Of a stretch of DNA of 64,000 nt, positions 50,084-58,858 are shown piece after piece. Origin of the DNA: an uncultured Eubacteriales bacterium (lineage in GTDB: Bacteria > Bacillota > Clostridia > Christensenellales > CAG-138); NCBI GenBank assembly GCA_900546845.1, contig UREK01000004.1, forward strand, positions 25,297-89,296. Direction: 5' to 3'. The notes under the pieces are model-generated. The model saw nothing but the letters and a program-made list of their open reading frames with translations, had not been told where the DNA came from and did no database searches. The first letter of the stretch is position 1. The number at the start of each line of letters is the position of its first letter. Both the position numbers and the translations under genes were made by a program.

Positions 50084-51088
50084 TTATTTCGCCATGTTCT
50101 GCGCCTGCACGGCCGTGATGGCCACGACGGAGACGATGTCCTCCACGCTGCAGCCGCGGGAAAGGTCGTTGATGGGCTTGCGGAAGCCCTGGCAGATCGG
50201 GCCCGTAGCCTCCGCGCCCGCAAGGCGCTGCACGAGCTTGTAGCCGATGTTGCCCGCCTGGAGATCCGGGAACACGAGCACGTTGGCCTTGCCCGCCACG
50301 GGGCTGCCGGGCGACTTGAGCTGGCCGACCTTTTCGACGAGCGCCGCATCCGCCTGGAGTTCGCCGTCTACGCTGAGATCCGGCGCGAGCTCCTTGACCA
50401 TTGCCGTCGCCGCGACGACCTTGTCCACGTTCTCATGCTTCGCGCTGCCCTTGGTGGAGAAGGAAAGCATCGCAACGCGCGGGTCGATGCCGCAGAGCGC
50501 TTTGCCCGTTTCGGCGGAAGCGACCGCGATGGAGGCAAGCTGCTCGGCCGTGGGGACGATATTCACCGCGCAATCCGCAAAGATCATCACGCCGTCGTCG
50601 CCATAAGCCTTGTTCGGGATCTCCATGATGAAGCAGCTCGAAACGGTGTTCATGCCGGGGGCCATCTTGATGATCTGGAGGCCCGGGCGCAGCGTCGCAG
50701 CCGTGGTGCAGATCGCGCCGGCGACCATGCCGTCCACCTTGTCGTCATAAAGCATCATTGCGCCGAAGAACATGGTATCCTTCATGGTGGCCTCGGCCTT
50801 CTCGGGCGTCATGCCCTTGGCCTTGCGCATTTCATAAAACTCATTCACATAGCGTCCGAAATCGGGCGAAGCGACGGGATCCACCACATCAACGCCGCAG
50901 AGGCATACGCCGAGCGCTTCCGCCTTGGCCTTGACCGCTTCGGGGTTGCCCAGGAGCGTCAGCTTGGCAATGCCTTCTTTGGTGATGATCTCCGCCGCGC
51001 GGATGGTACGTTCTTCCTCGCCCTCGGGCAACACGACGTGCTTCACGTCAGCCTTTGCTTTTACTTTGATCTTGTCGAGAACGGACAT
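50084..51088 (-). CDS. pta: Phosphate acetyltransferase
   Basis: A 334-residue enzyme converting acetyl-CoA to acetyl phosphate. Signatures: VVLPEGEEERTIRAAEI, VDGMVAGAICTTAATLRPGLQIIK, MLSFSTKGSAKHENVDKV, GSPVAGKANVLVFPDLQAGNIGYK. It has no P-loop regulatory N-domain, so it is the short class. The start MSVLDKIKVKAK follows GAAAGGAGATC. Extended -10 at 51149-51157. Confidence 0.97.
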   Translation of the reverse strand: MSVLDKIKVKAKADVKHVVLPEGEEERTIRAAEIITKEGIAKLTLLGNPEAVKAKAEALGVCLCGVDVVDPVASPDFGRYVNEFYEMRKAKGMTPEKAEATMKDTMFFGAMMLYDDKVDGMVAGAICTTAATLRPGLQIIKMAPGMNTVSSCFIMEIPNKAYGDDGVMIFADCAVNIVPTAEQLASIAVASAETGKALCGIDPRVAMLSFSTKGSAKHENVDKVVAATAMVKELAPDLSVDGELQADAALVEKVGQLKSPGSPVAGKANVLVFPDLQAGNIGYKLVQRLAGAEATGPICQGFRKPINDLSRGCSVEDIVSVVAITAVQAQNMAK

Positions 51089-51148
51089 TTTGGAATGATC
51101 TCCTTTCGAAACTCTTATCTTCGGTGAGCATTTCGCCCTAACTTGGTT

Positions 51149-51159
51149 ATTATAGCACA
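51149..51159 (-). promoter_or_regulatory. Extended -10 promoter of pta-ackA
   Basis: Minus-strand TGTGCTATAAT, TATAAT at 51149-51154, 61 bases before pta; the -35 (TAGGCG) is poor. Confidence 0.55.
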
Positions 51160-51236
51160 AGAAACGGATTTCGCCTACCAAAAGCAGGGCATTTTTGCAG
51201 GAGAAATTGCACTTTTTTCCGTGTGGGCCTGCGATC

Positions 51237-51247
51237 TGTGCTATAAT
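51237..51247 (+). promoter_or_regulatory. Extended -10 promoter of tmcAL-ylbJ
   Basis: TGTGCTATAAT with TATAAT at 51242-51247, 33 bases before the tmcAL ATG; the same 11-mer as the divergent pta promoter. Confidence 0.55.
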
Positions 51248-51279
51248 CATGCCAGGCCACAGGTTCCGGAGGTTTCCTT

Positions 51280-52509
51280 ATGCGCAATGCGGTCGGCGTG
51301 ATCGCCGAATATAATCCCTTCCACAATGGACATGCTTACCATCTCTCCCGCGCGAAGGCGCTTTCCGGCTGCGCGCATGCGGTCGTCGCGCTCAGCGGCA
51401 GCTTCGTGCAGCGCGGGGAACCCGCCGCGTTCGATAAATTCCAGCGTGCGCGTTTCGCGCTGCGCCACGGGGCGGATCTCGTCCTGGAACTCCCCACGGC
51501 CTTTGCCTGCGCGAGCGCCGAGCGGTTTGCGCGCGGCGGCGTCGCTGCGCTTGCGGGGGCAGGGCTTGTAAGCGCGCTCGCCTTCGGCGCGGAGCATGCG
51601 GATCTTGCGCTGCTGCGCGCGATGGCGTTTCCTGACGAGGAAGGCGCCTGCACGGCCATGCTCGAGAAACGCATCTCGTTTTATCTCAAGCAGGGCCTCT
51701 CCTTCCCCGCCGCCCGCGCGCACGCCTGCGCGGACGTCCTCCCGGGACGCGGGAGCGCGGAGGCCTTTTCATCCCCCAACAATATCCTTGCGGTCGAATA
51801 TCTCCGGGCGCTCGGTTCCCTCGCGCCTGAGATCGTGCCCATCGCCATCGCCCGCACCGGCGCGGCCCACGACGCTCTGCCCGTTGATGCAGGCACCGGC
51901 TTTGCGAGCGCGTCTGCGCTGCGCGATGCTGCCGAACGGCGCGACATGCCTCTGCTGCGCAGCGCAACTCCCCCGGATGTAGCCGCAGAGTTGGAAGCCG
52001 AGGTCACGGCGCTTCACGCGCCCAAGAGCGCCGCGCGCCTTTCCGACGCGATCCTTTACGCCCTCCGCATGCGCACCCGGGCGCAGCTCTCCGCTCTCCC
52101 GGACGTTTCGGAGGGGCTTGAAAACATGCTCTATGAGGCGGCGCGTACCTGCACGGACTATCCTGCTTTCCTCGCCGCCGTTAAAACGAAGCGCTACACG
52201 CTCGCGCGCCTCCGGCGCATCGCCATGTACGCGCTTCTCGGCGTAGACAAGGCGTTTTTCGCGCGCCATGCCGCGCCGCGTTACCTGCGCGTGCTCGGCG
52301 TGCGGCGGGACGCGCTGCCGCTGCTCTCCGCACTCTCCGAAAAAGCGTCCCTCCCCATCGTCACAAGCTATCAGGATTATACTGCGCTCGACTCTGCCGC
52401 GAAGGAGCAATTCGATCTCGACCTGTTCGCGGGCGAACTGCTTGCAATGGCCGCGCCCGCGCCCGAACCTGCGGCGAGCGAATTTTCGCGCCCGCTTTTG
52501 GTCGTTTAG
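51280..52509 (+). CDS. tmcAL: tRNA(Met) cytidine acetate ligase (TmcAL / YlbM)
   Basis: A 409-residue nucleotidyltransferase-fold enzyme. The HxGH-type site AEYNPFHNGHAYHL is at residues 9-22, with SGSFVQRGEPA and SPNNILAVEYL. TmcAL activates acetate with ATP and makes N4-acetylcytidine at the wobble position of elongator tRNA-Met. It starts at ATG 51280 after GGAGG and is divergent from pta-ackA, whose product is acetate. It is probably co-transcribed with ylbJ. Confidence 0.93.
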   Translation: MRNAVGVIAEYNPFHNGHAYHLSRAKALSGCAHAVVALSGSFVQRGEPAAFDKFQRARFALRHGADLVLELPTAFACASAERFARGGVAALAGAGLVSALAFGAEHADLALLRAMAFPDEEGACTAMLEKRISFYLKQGLSFPAARAHACADVLPGRGSAEAFSSPNNILAVEYLRALGSLAPEIVPIAIARTGAAHDALPVDAGTGFASASALRDAAERRDMPLLRSATPPDVAAELEAEVTALHAPKSAARLSDAILYALRMRTRAQLSALPDVSEGLENMLYEAARTCTDYPAFLAAVKTKRYTLARLRRIAMYALLGVDKAFFARHAAPRYLRVLGVRRDALPLLSALSEKASLPIVTSYQDYTALDSAAKEQFDLDLFAGELLAMAAPAPEPAASEFSRPLLVV

Positions 52510-52572
52510 CCCCGCGCCCGAAGGGGCTTCTACAAAAACCATATCCGCGCTGCACCGCGCATAGGATAGAGC

Positions 52573-53637
52573 ATGAAGAAAAAGCTTGCTTTGTTCCTTT
52601 GCGCGCTCGTCTGCGCGCTCCTCATCGCCTTCAACCCGGACGCAATGGCCGCCGCGCGGGAGGGCTTCGCGCTCTGGCGCGATTCCGTCATGCCTGCGTT
52701 GCTGCCGTTTTTCGTATGCACCGCGCTCATGCGCCAGCTGGGCGCGCTCCAAAGCGGGAACGCCGCGGCGCTCTTTGCGCTCGCCTTCATTTCGGGTGCG
52801 CCGGGCGGCGCACGCCTCTGCGCCCAATATACGGTGGACGGCGAGCCGGACGATGGGCTTTCCGCCCTCGCCGCAGCGCTCAATACCATCAGCCCCATGT
52901 ATGTCGCCGGCGCGTTTGCAACGGGCATGCTCGGCGCGCCGCAGGCCGCGCTGCCCATCCTGACCGCCCAGCTCCTGTCCGCGCTGCTCTGCGCGCTCCT
53001 CGTGCGCAAAGCCTATGGGCCAACGCTTATCGCAAGCGCGCCGGGACAGTCGCTCCCGCTTGCGCGCCTGTTCGCCACAAGCGTTGCAGAATCCGTCTCC
53101 TCCTTGCTCTCCATCTGCGGCACGATCATCTTCTTCCTCGTACTCACACGTCTCCTTTGCGTAACGGGCGCGCTGGCCGTGCTGCTCTGGCCGCTCCGGA
53201 CGCTCCTCACCCTGCTCGGCAGCGACGGCGCGCTCGCGGAAGCCATAGTTACGGGCATGTTCGAAATGACAGCGGGCTCCAAAGCGCTTGCGGAGGCCGG
53301 GCTCCCGCTGCGTATAGCCGCAAGCGCGGGCGCGTTCCTGTTTTCCTTCGGCGGCCTGTGCATCGCCGCGCAATCCATGCTGTTCCTGCCGGTGAAGCTC
53401 CGGGAGTATCTCCCGCTCAAGCTCGCGCAGGGCGTGCTGGCAGCGCTGTTGTGCTATTTCCTGTTCCCCGTCTGCTACCCTGGCGCGGCGCAGGCGGGGA
53501 TGGTCAGCGGTGAAACGCTCGCGCAAAACGCGCTCACCGCGACGGCGATCTTCGCGGTCTCCCTGCTTGGCGTGGGAACGGTGCTGCTGTTTTCCGCCGT
53601 GGCAGGAAAGCGGCGGCGCATGCGCATGCGGAAATAA
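52573..53637 (+). CDS. ylbJ: YlbJ-type sporulation integral membrane protein
   Basis: A 354-residue protein with eight or nine membrane helices and nucleoside-recognition (Gate) domains: FLCALVCALLIAFNP, WRDSVMPALLPFFVCTALMR, FISGAPGGARLCAQ, NTISPMYVAGAFATG. YlbJ is a sigma-E-dependent protein needed for cortex and spore resistance. It suggests a spore-forming lineage. It is 63 bases after tmcAL. Followed by a strong 16-bp terminator hairpin. Confidence 0.88.
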   Translation: MKKKLALFLCALVCALLIAFNPDAMAAAREGFALWRDSVMPALLPFFVCTALMRQLGALQSGNAAALFALAFISGAPGGARLCAQYTVDGEPDDGLSALAAALNTISPMYVAGAFATGMLGAPQAALPILTAQLLSALLCALLVRKAYGPTLIASAPGQSLPLARLFATSVAESVSSLLSICGTIIFFLVLTRLLCVTGALAVLLWPLRTLLTLLGSDGALAEAIVTGMFEMTAGSKALAEAGLPLRIAASAGAFLFSFGGLCIAAQSMLFLPVKLREYLPLKLAQGVLAALLCYFLFPVCYPGAAQAGMVSGETLAQNALTATAIFAVSLLGVGTVLLFSAVAGKRRRMRMRK

Positions 53638-53641
53638 GCAT

Positions 53642-53679
53642 AGAAAGCGGCTCCCACAGGGATGTGGGAGCCGCTTTCT
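53642..53679 (+). terminator. Long terminator hairpin after ylbJ
   Basis: A 16-bp perfect stem AGAAAGCGGCTCCCAC / GTGGGAGCCGCTTTCT with a six-base loop, four bases after the ylbJ stop. No long T run follows, so it may also protect the transcript end. Confidence 0.75.
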
Positions 53680-53681
53680 AT

Positions 53682-53873
53682 GTCGCTCAAGTGGCATATG
53701 CCGCTTGAGTGAGATTTCCACGTCGCGCTTGCGCCGATAGCGCGGCTAGCGCTCCGTGCAAAGAAAGCCATGCGGTACAAGGCTTTTCGCTCGCGCCGCA
53801 CATGTCGCTGCTCGCGATGGAAAGTCAAGGGCTGCGGCCCTTAACAATCCCGGAGAGGCTTTTTCGACAGGCT
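53682..53873 (+). repeat. Dispersed structured intergenic repeat, copy 3 of 3
   Basis: Plus-strand copy with TGTC, palindrome at 53686-53709 (outer arms CTC/GAG, core AAGTGGCATATGCCGCTT with one G-U-type change), GCGCTTGCGCC, AGCGCTCCGTGCAAAGAAAG, AGCC-ATGCGGTA-CAAGGCTT (hairpin weakened), GTCGCTGCTCGCGAT, CAAGGGCTGCGGCCCTTAAC and CTTTTTCGACAGGCTG. It follows ylbJ's terminator in sense direction and ends 26 bases before the convergent DivIVA-like gene. It is the shortest, cleanest copy. Confidence 0.8.
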
Positions 53874-53898
53874 GGAAGCAATCCGGCGCAAACCGGGA

Positions 53899-54678
53899 TT
53901 ATTCTTCGTCGTCAAAATCAATGTCCTCGACCTTTTTCCTGCGTTTGAACAAGCCGCTCAGGAAGCCGCCCTTCGCATCGTCGTCAAAGTCGTCCTCCTC
54001 GTCGTCAAAGTCGTCGTACGCTTCTTCCGCCGGCGCGGGCTTCGCCTTGCGGCGCGGCTGGTGCGCGGCAGGCTGATCTTCCGCAGGCTGGTATTCCGCC
54101 TGCGGCGCAGCGGGCGCCGCTGCGGGCTCGCTCTGCTGCGTGCGCGCGTCGAGATCCTTCCGGTTGAGGGCGACAAGCTGCTTGTATTCGCCCAGGAAGC
54201 TCTCAAGATCCTTGAGCACGTCGTCTGCATAGCACTTCGCGTTTTCAAACACCAGGCTTGCGTTAGCTTCCGCCTTCTTGGCGAGAAGCTCCGCGCGCCG
54301 CTGCGCTTCCTGATAGATTTCATCCTCCTGCACAAGGCGCTCGTATTCCTGCCTCGCCTGTTCCAGGATGTCGTTCGCATTGGCATGCGCCTGCGCGATG
54401 AGCCGGTCGGCCTCCTCCTGTGCGTTTGCCACGACCTCGCGGGCATGCTCGTCTGCGTTGTCGATCATCGTCTGGGCTTCGATCATCACGCTGTTGGCGC
54501 GCCGGATGTCCTCCGGGATTGTGACCTTCAGGTCGCCCAGGAGGTCGATCATCTCCTCCGTGTCGATCACGCGCTTGTTCGCCGCATTGCCAAGTTTCGG
54601 CTTCGGGGCGCGCTCGATCATATCCTCAAGCTGGCCGATAATGGTGAAGATCTGCATATTCTGCGTGTTATTGCTCAT
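53899..54678 (-). CDS. Coiled-coil protein of DivIVA/ATPase-subunit-like type
   Basis: A 259-residue protein: residues 1-60 globular (QLEDMIERAPKPK), a long coiled coil about 60-185 rich in Glu/Ala/Gln/Arg (ANAQEEADRLIAQAHANAN), then an Ala/Pro/Gln low-complexity linker and an acidic-basic tail (DDFDDEEDDFDDD, LFKRRKK). Such proteins, found next to coaD in many Clostridia, are annotated as ATPase- or DivIVA-like; the function is unknown. The start overlaps the coaD stop by 11 bases, so it is coupled to coaD. Confidence 0.8.
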   Translation of the reverse strand: MSNNTQNMQIFTIIGQLEDMIERAPKPKLGNAANKRVIDTEEMIDLLGDLKVTIPEDIRRANSVMIEAQTMIDNADEHAREVVANAQEEADRLIAQAHANANDILEQARQEYERLVQEDEIYQEAQRRAELLAKKAEANASLVFENAKCYADDVLKDLESFLGEYKQLVALNRKDLDARTQQSEPAAAPAAPQAEYQPAEDQPAAHQPRRKAKPAPAEEAYDDFDDEEDDFDDDAKGGFLSGLFKRRKKVEDIDFDDEE

Positions 54679-55162
54679 CGCTTTTGACCCTTTCTGCGAT
54701 TATTTTACATATTTGATCGGGCACAAGCCCGTCTATGCCGGCTCCGGAGGCCATCAGCATGCGCACAGCGCTCGAGCTGATGTGCACATGCGCAGGATCC
54801 GACGCAAGGTAAACGGTTTCGAGTTCCGGCGAAAGCCGCCGGTTGAAATATTCCATGGAGTATTCGTAATCGAAATCCGCGCCGTTGCGCAGGCCGCGCA
54901 CGTTGTAGCGCGCGCCCACAGAGCGCGCAAACTCCACCAAAAGCCCGGAGGACACCGAAACGCGCGCGTTCATGATGCCCGCGCCGTACACGGCGGCCTC
55001 GATCATCGCCCGGCGTTCCTCCGGTGTGAAAACCGGGCGTTTTTCCGGGTTCACGAGCACGCCAACATGCACCTCGTCGAACAGCGCCGCCGCGCGGCGC
55101 AGCACGTCCAGATGGCCGATGGTAAACGGGTCGAACGACCCGGCGAAGACCGCCTTTTTCAT
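54668..55162 (-). CDS. coaD: Phosphopantetheine adenylyltransferase
   Basis: A 164-residue enzyme for the penultimate CoA step (4'-phosphopantetheine plus ATP to dephospho-CoA). HxGH motif in AGSFDPFTIGHLDVL, then GLRNGADFDYE and YLASDPAHVHISSSAVR. Overlaps rsmD by four bases. Joins coaBC (17.9 kb) in the CoA pathway. Confidence 0.97.
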   Translation of the reverse strand: MKKAVFAGSFDPFTIGHLDVLRRAAALFDEVHVGVLVNPEKRPVFTPEERRAMIEAAVYGAGIMNARVSVSSGLLVEFARSVGARYNVRGLRNGADFDYEYSMEYFNRRLSPELETVYLASDPAHVHISSSAVRMLMASGAGIDGLVPDQICKIIAERVKSDEQ

Positions 55163-55716
55163 GCCCGATCCTCCTTGAAAATGGAAAGGCCCGCGATGCC
55201 GTATTTCCGCCTGTCCGCAAGCACGAAGCCCCGCGGGGTCTCGGGCGGCAGGGCTGCCGCGTGTTCGGCGATGATGATGCAGTCCGGCGCAAGCACGCCC
55301 GCCGCCGCAAGCGCGGCGAGCGCTTCTTCCAAAAGCCCGGCGCGATACGGCGGGTCGAGGAACACGAGGCCGAACCGGAATCCCGCGCGCGCTGCGGCCT
55401 GGATCGCCGCGCGGTAATCGAGCGCGTACACGGTCGCTTGCTCGGAAAAGCCAAGTTTTGCGACGTTCGCGCGCACGGCGGCAACGCTCTCGCGCGCCGC
55501 GTCGTTAAACACGGCATGCTCCGCCCCGCGGGAAAGCGCCTCAAGGCCCAGGTTTCCTGAGCCTGCAAACAGGTCGAGCACGGCCTTCCCCGCGATGTCG
55601 AACTGAATGATCCCGAAGAGCGATTCCTTGACCCTGTCGAGCGTCGGGCGCGTATCGCGGCCTTTCGGCGCCGTGATGGGCTGCCCGCGCTTCGTGCCGG
55701 CTATGATGCGCAATGC
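55159..55716 (-). CDS. rsmD: 16S rRNA (guanine966-N2)-methyltransferase RsmD
   Basis: A 185-residue methyltransferase: RIIAGTKRGQPI, DLFAGSGNLGLEALSRGA (SAM site), LDPPYRAG (catalytic motif). The start is TTG at 55716, six bases after GGAGG; the longer frame opening MWRK is not preceded by a ribosome site. rsmD-coaD is the standard Bacillota pair. Confidence 0.93.
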   Translation of the reverse strand, partial: ALRIIAGTKRGQPITAPKGRDTRPTLDRVKESLFGIIQFDIAGKAVLDLFAGSGNLGLEALSRGAEHAVFNDAARESVAAVRANVAKLGFSEQATVYALDYRAAIQAAARAGFRFGLVFLDPPYRAGLLEEALAALAAAGVLAPDCIIIAEHAAALPPETPRGFVLADRRKYGIAGLSIFKEDRA

Positions 55717-55784
55717 CTTCCTCCACAAATCAATTCATTGTATTTTATCATTGTTTCATGCCCGCTTACAAGCTTGAATACATT

Positions 55785-56354
55785 TTATTCACAATAAATT
55801 CCATTGTTTTCCGCGATGAAATCCAGTTTCACGTCCCATTCGCCGTGCGGAACCGTGCCGAACACCTGAAAATCGAACGCGAGACCCGCTTTCACGCAGG
55901 AAAGCTGCGGCAGGAAGCGGTCGTAATACCCTGCGCCGTGGCCGAGGCGGCTGCAATCCCGCCCGAACGCCACGCCGGGGATGATCGCAAAGCCCGCCTC
56001 CTCGGGCGCGGCGCGCCTGCACCGTGCCGGGACCGGCTCCAGGATGCCATGCTTTCCAGGCGCGAACGCATCCGGCGCAAGCGGCTCGTAAAAGGCAAGG
56101 CGGTTCTCAGGCAGACACAGCGGGAAGGCTACGCGTTTGCCTGCCGCGCGCGCGGCGGACACAGCAGGCGCCGGGTCGCACTCCTGCGGCATCGCGCAAT
56201 AGGCGAAAAGCATTTCCGCGCTTTGGAAAGCCGGGTGCGCGATGATGCGTGCGCACGCTTCGGCGGAACGCATTTCGCGCTCTGCCGGGGAAAGCTCCGC
56301 AAGGCATGTGCGCATGGCGCGGCGCAGCGCCTGTTTTTCTTCGTCCAGGCCCAT
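55785..56354 (-). CDS. 5-formyltetrahydrofolate cyclo-ligase
   Basis: A 189-residue ATP-dependent enzyme that recycles 5-formyl-THF to 5,10-methenyl-THF. GHGAGYYDRFLP is the signature near residue 140; the basic start EEKQALRRAMR is typical. It starts at MGLDEEK about 12 bases after the amidohydrolase stop, with a weak ribosome site, so it depends on that gene. Linked functionally to fhs (26.6 kb). Confidence 0.93.
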   Translation of the reverse strand: MGLDEEKQALRRAMRTCLAELSPAEREMRSAEACARIIAHPAFQSAEMLFAYCAMPQECDPAPAVSAARAAGKRVAFPLCLPENRLAFYEPLAPDAFAPGKHGILEPVPARCRRAAPEEAGFAIIPGVAFGRDCSRLGHGAGYYDRFLPQLSCVKAGLAFDFQVFGTVPHGEWDVKLDFIAENNGIYCE

Positions 56355-56365
56355 GTTTCCCGCGC

Positions 56366-57529
56366 TTATTCCGCGTGCGCGATCTTCCCGTTCACGAGTG
56401 TCAGCACACAGCGCGCACGGAAATCGAGCGGGTGGCCGCTGAATACGGCGACGTCCGCATCCTTGCCGGGTTCGAGGCTGCCCACCCGGTCCTCGATTCC
56501 GACGACGCGGGCGGCGTTGATCGTGATGGAGCGCAGCGCCGCATCCTCCGGCAGGCCCTCGCGCACGGCAAGCGCAGCGCACACGGACAGGTATTGCTCC
56601 GGAATGACCGGATGATCCGTCATCATCGCAAATTCGATGCCGCTGTCGTAAAGCGCCTTGGGCGCCTTAAAGGAAAGGTTGCGCAGCTCGATCTTGCTGC
56701 GGTCGGTCAGGAGCGGGCCCACGATGACGCCTGCGCCCTGCTCCGCGATGGCTTGCTTCAGATGTTCCGGGATGAGGTAGCCCTCCGTGCAGTGATCCAG
56801 CGTGAAGCGGATGTTGAATTCCTTCGCAATGCGGATGGCGGTCAGGATGTCGTCCGCCCGGTGGGCATGGATTTTCATCGGCAGCTCCCGCCGCACGACG
56901 GCGAGCAGCGCTTCCTTTCCAAGGTCGCGCGCCGGACGCTTCGCAGGGTCATCCTTCGCTTCCTCCAGCTTGCGTCCGTATTCCTGCGCGTCTACGAGCG
57001 CTTTGCGCAAAACGGCGGCCGTCGCCATGCGGGTCTGCGGCGTTTTGTCAGAGCTGCCGTAAACGTTCTTGGGGTTCTCGCCAAAGGCGGCCTTCATCGC
57101 AATGGGGAAGCGAAGCGTCATATCCTCCACGGAATTCCCCGCGGTCTTAATCGCCACGAACTGCCCGCCGATGACGTTCGCGCTGCCTGGGCCGGTCACG
57201 CAGGTGGTAACGCCCGCCGCGCAGGCCTCCGCAAAGCAGCGGTCGTATGGGTTGATGGCGTCGATTGCGCGCAGCTCCGGCGTGACCGGGTTCGTGCATT
57301 CGTTGCCGTCCGCGCCCTCGCTGCCCATGCTGTCTTCCCACATGCCGATGTGGCAGTGGGCGTCCACGATACCGGGCATCACATAGCAGCCGGAAACATC
57401 CCGCACCTCGGCGTTCCCGACGGGTAAATCCGCTCCGACCGCGGCGATCTTCCCGTTTTCGATCGCAATATCCCCCACGAATTCCGGGCCAGCCATGGTC
57501 AGAAGCCTTCCGTTTTTCAAGATCAGCAT
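56366..57529 (-). CDS. Metal-dependent amidohydrolase (imidazolonepropionase-like)
   Basis: A 387-residue TIM-barrel amidohydrolase: HxH at residues 58-60 (VDAHCHIGM), later HAHRADD, LDHCTEGY and TDHPV supplying the other His/Asp metal ligands. The N- and C-terminal beta-sandwich strands (LILKNGRLLTM, GKDADVAVFSGHPLD) are intact. The substrate is not readable; imidazolone, dihydropyrimidine or other cyclic amide ligands are possible. The start MLILKNG follows GAAAGGAG. It is 16 bases after nnrD. Confidence 0.9.
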   Translation of the reverse strand: MLILKNGRLLTMAGPEFVGDIAIENGKIAAVGADLPVGNAEVRDVSGCYVMPGIVDAHCHIGMWEDSMGSEGADGNECTNPVTPELRAIDAINPYDRCFAEACAAGVTTCVTGPGSANVIGGQFVAIKTAGNSVEDMTLRFPIAMKAAFGENPKNVYGSSDKTPQTRMATAAVLRKALVDAQEYGRKLEEAKDDPAKRPARDLGKEALLAVVRRELPMKIHAHRADDILTAIRIAKEFNIRFTLDHCTEGYLIPEHLKQAIAEQGAGVIVGPLLTDRSKIELRNLSFKAPKALYDSGIEFAMMTDHPVIPEQYLSVCAALAVREGLPEDAALRSITINAARVVGIEDRVGSLEPGKDADVAVFSGHPLDFRARCVLTLVNGKIAHAE

Positions 57530-57545
57530 AGTGTTTCTCCTTTCG

Positions 57546-58418
57546 TTATTTGGGTTGGTAGACGCTGTTTTCAAGCGTCAGTCCGATCATCTCCGTCACG
57601 TCCCGCGCCATGAGCATCCGCTCGCGCAGGATGCTGAGCGCCGCGTCCGCAGACGCGCCCAGCAGATAAGACGCCGCGCAGGCCGCCTCAAACGGCGGGA
57701 GTTTCTGCCCAAGCATTGCGAGCGCGATGCCGCAGAGCACATCCCCGCTGCCGCCCTTTGCAAGGCCGGGGTTCCCCGTTTCGTTCCAGGCAAAGCGGCC
57801 GTCCGGCGCGGCGATCACGCTGCGCGCCCCTTTGAGCAGCACCGTGCAGCCCCACCGCGCCGCACTTTGGCGCGCGAGCGCCTCCTGGTTTTCCCGCACC
57901 TCGGGGATACTGGCGCCGCAAAGCCGCGCCATCTCGCCGAAATGCGGCGTAAGGACAACCCTTTCATGCAGTGCCTCCCGCGCCTTAGCGCTTCGCGCAA
58001 GCGCAAACAGCCCGTCCGCATCCACGACGGTGGGCTTTCCTGCACCAAGCACGAGCTGAAGCGCAGCGTCCGTCTCCGCTACGCGTCCCATGCCGGGGCC
58101 AATGGCAATGCAGGTTGCGTCCTTTAAATACGGGGCGAGAAACGCCTCCGTACAGGCGGCCCAACCTTCGCCTGACAACGGCGCAAGCATCGCCTCCGGC
58201 AGTGCACGCAGGCCCGCAACGGCGGGCATAGGGCAAACGGCCTTGAGCGTGCCGATGCCTCCGCGCAGGGCAGCAGCCGCCGCCATGCACGCAGCGCCCG
58301 GCATGTCCCCGCTGCCCGCGAGCAAAAGCCCGTGGCCATTGTCGCCCTTGTTGCTCTCCCGCCTGCGCGGCCCGAGCAGCGCCGCAATGTCGCTTTTCTT
58401 CAGCACACGCCCATCCAT
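57546..58418 (-). CDS. nnrD: ADP-dependent NAD(P)H-hydrate dehydratase
   Basis: A 290-residue ribokinase-fold enzyme that repairs damaged NAD(P)H hydrates using ADP: GDNGHGLLLAGSGDMPGAA, GPGMGR, VVDADGLFAL, TPHFGEMARL and the anion-hole motif AKGGSGDVLCG. The usual N-terminal epimerase domain (NnrE) of Nnr is absent; only the dehydratase half is present. The start MDGRVLKKSDI follows CTGGAGGAAAAGCG. Order acpS-nnrD matches other Bacillota. Confidence 0.93.
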   Translation of the reverse strand: MDGRVLKKSDIAALLGPRRRESNKGDNGHGLLLAGSGDMPGAACMAAAAALRGGIGTLKAVCPMPAVAGLRALPEAMLAPLSGEGWAACTEAFLAPYLKDATCIAIGPGMGRVAETDAALQLVLGAGKPTVVDADGLFALARSAKAREALHERVVLTPHFGEMARLCGASIPEVRENQEALARQSAARWGCTVLLKGARSVIAAPDGRFAWNETGNPGLAKGGSGDVLCGIALAMLGQKLPPFEAACAASYLLGASADAALSILRERMLMARDVTEMIGLTLENSVYQPK

Positions 58419-58489
58419 CCGCTTTTCCTCCAGGCCCGGTTCCGCCGCATAAAAAAAGCGGGAAATACTCCCGCCTGGCAGAACAAAAT

Positions 58490-58858
58490 TCAATCCTCCA
58501 CGATTGCCTGCGCTACGGCGAGCTGCTTGATGTGGGAAATGCTCACATGCACCGTCTTCCCCATCAGCTCCCGCATGCGCGAAAGCGCTGCGTTTTGCAG
58601 CGTGGCATAAGGCTTGCCATTTTCGTCGTGCAAAACCTCGATGTCCGTCCACTTGATGCCCTTGAAGCCGACCGAAAGCGCCTTGGCAGTCGCTTCCTTG
58701 GCTGCGAACGTGCCGGCGATCGTCTGTGGCTCGAAGCCGAACCGCTCAAAATACGCCTGCTCCGCCGGGGTGAATACCATCTTGAGGAACGCTGGCTTTC
58801 CCGCAGCTTTCTTGACGCGCTCCACCTCGATGATGTCTATGCCGGTGCCGATTACCAT
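58490..58858 (-). CDS. acpS: Holo-ACP synthase
   Basis: A 122-residue enzyme that attaches 4'-phosphopantetheine to AcpP: IGTGIDIIEVERV near the start and FAAKEATAKAL with the catalytic Glu. The start at MVIGTGID follows GGGAGTGAGCGC. It completes the window's CoA to ACP route (coaBC, coaD, acpS, acpP). Confidence 0.95.
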   Translation of the reverse strand: MVIGTGIDIIEVERVKKAAGKPAFLKMVFTPAEQAYFERFGFEPQTIAGTFAAKEATAKALSVGFKGIKWTDIEVLHDENGKPYATLQNAALSRMRELMGKTVHVSISHIKQLAVAQAIVED

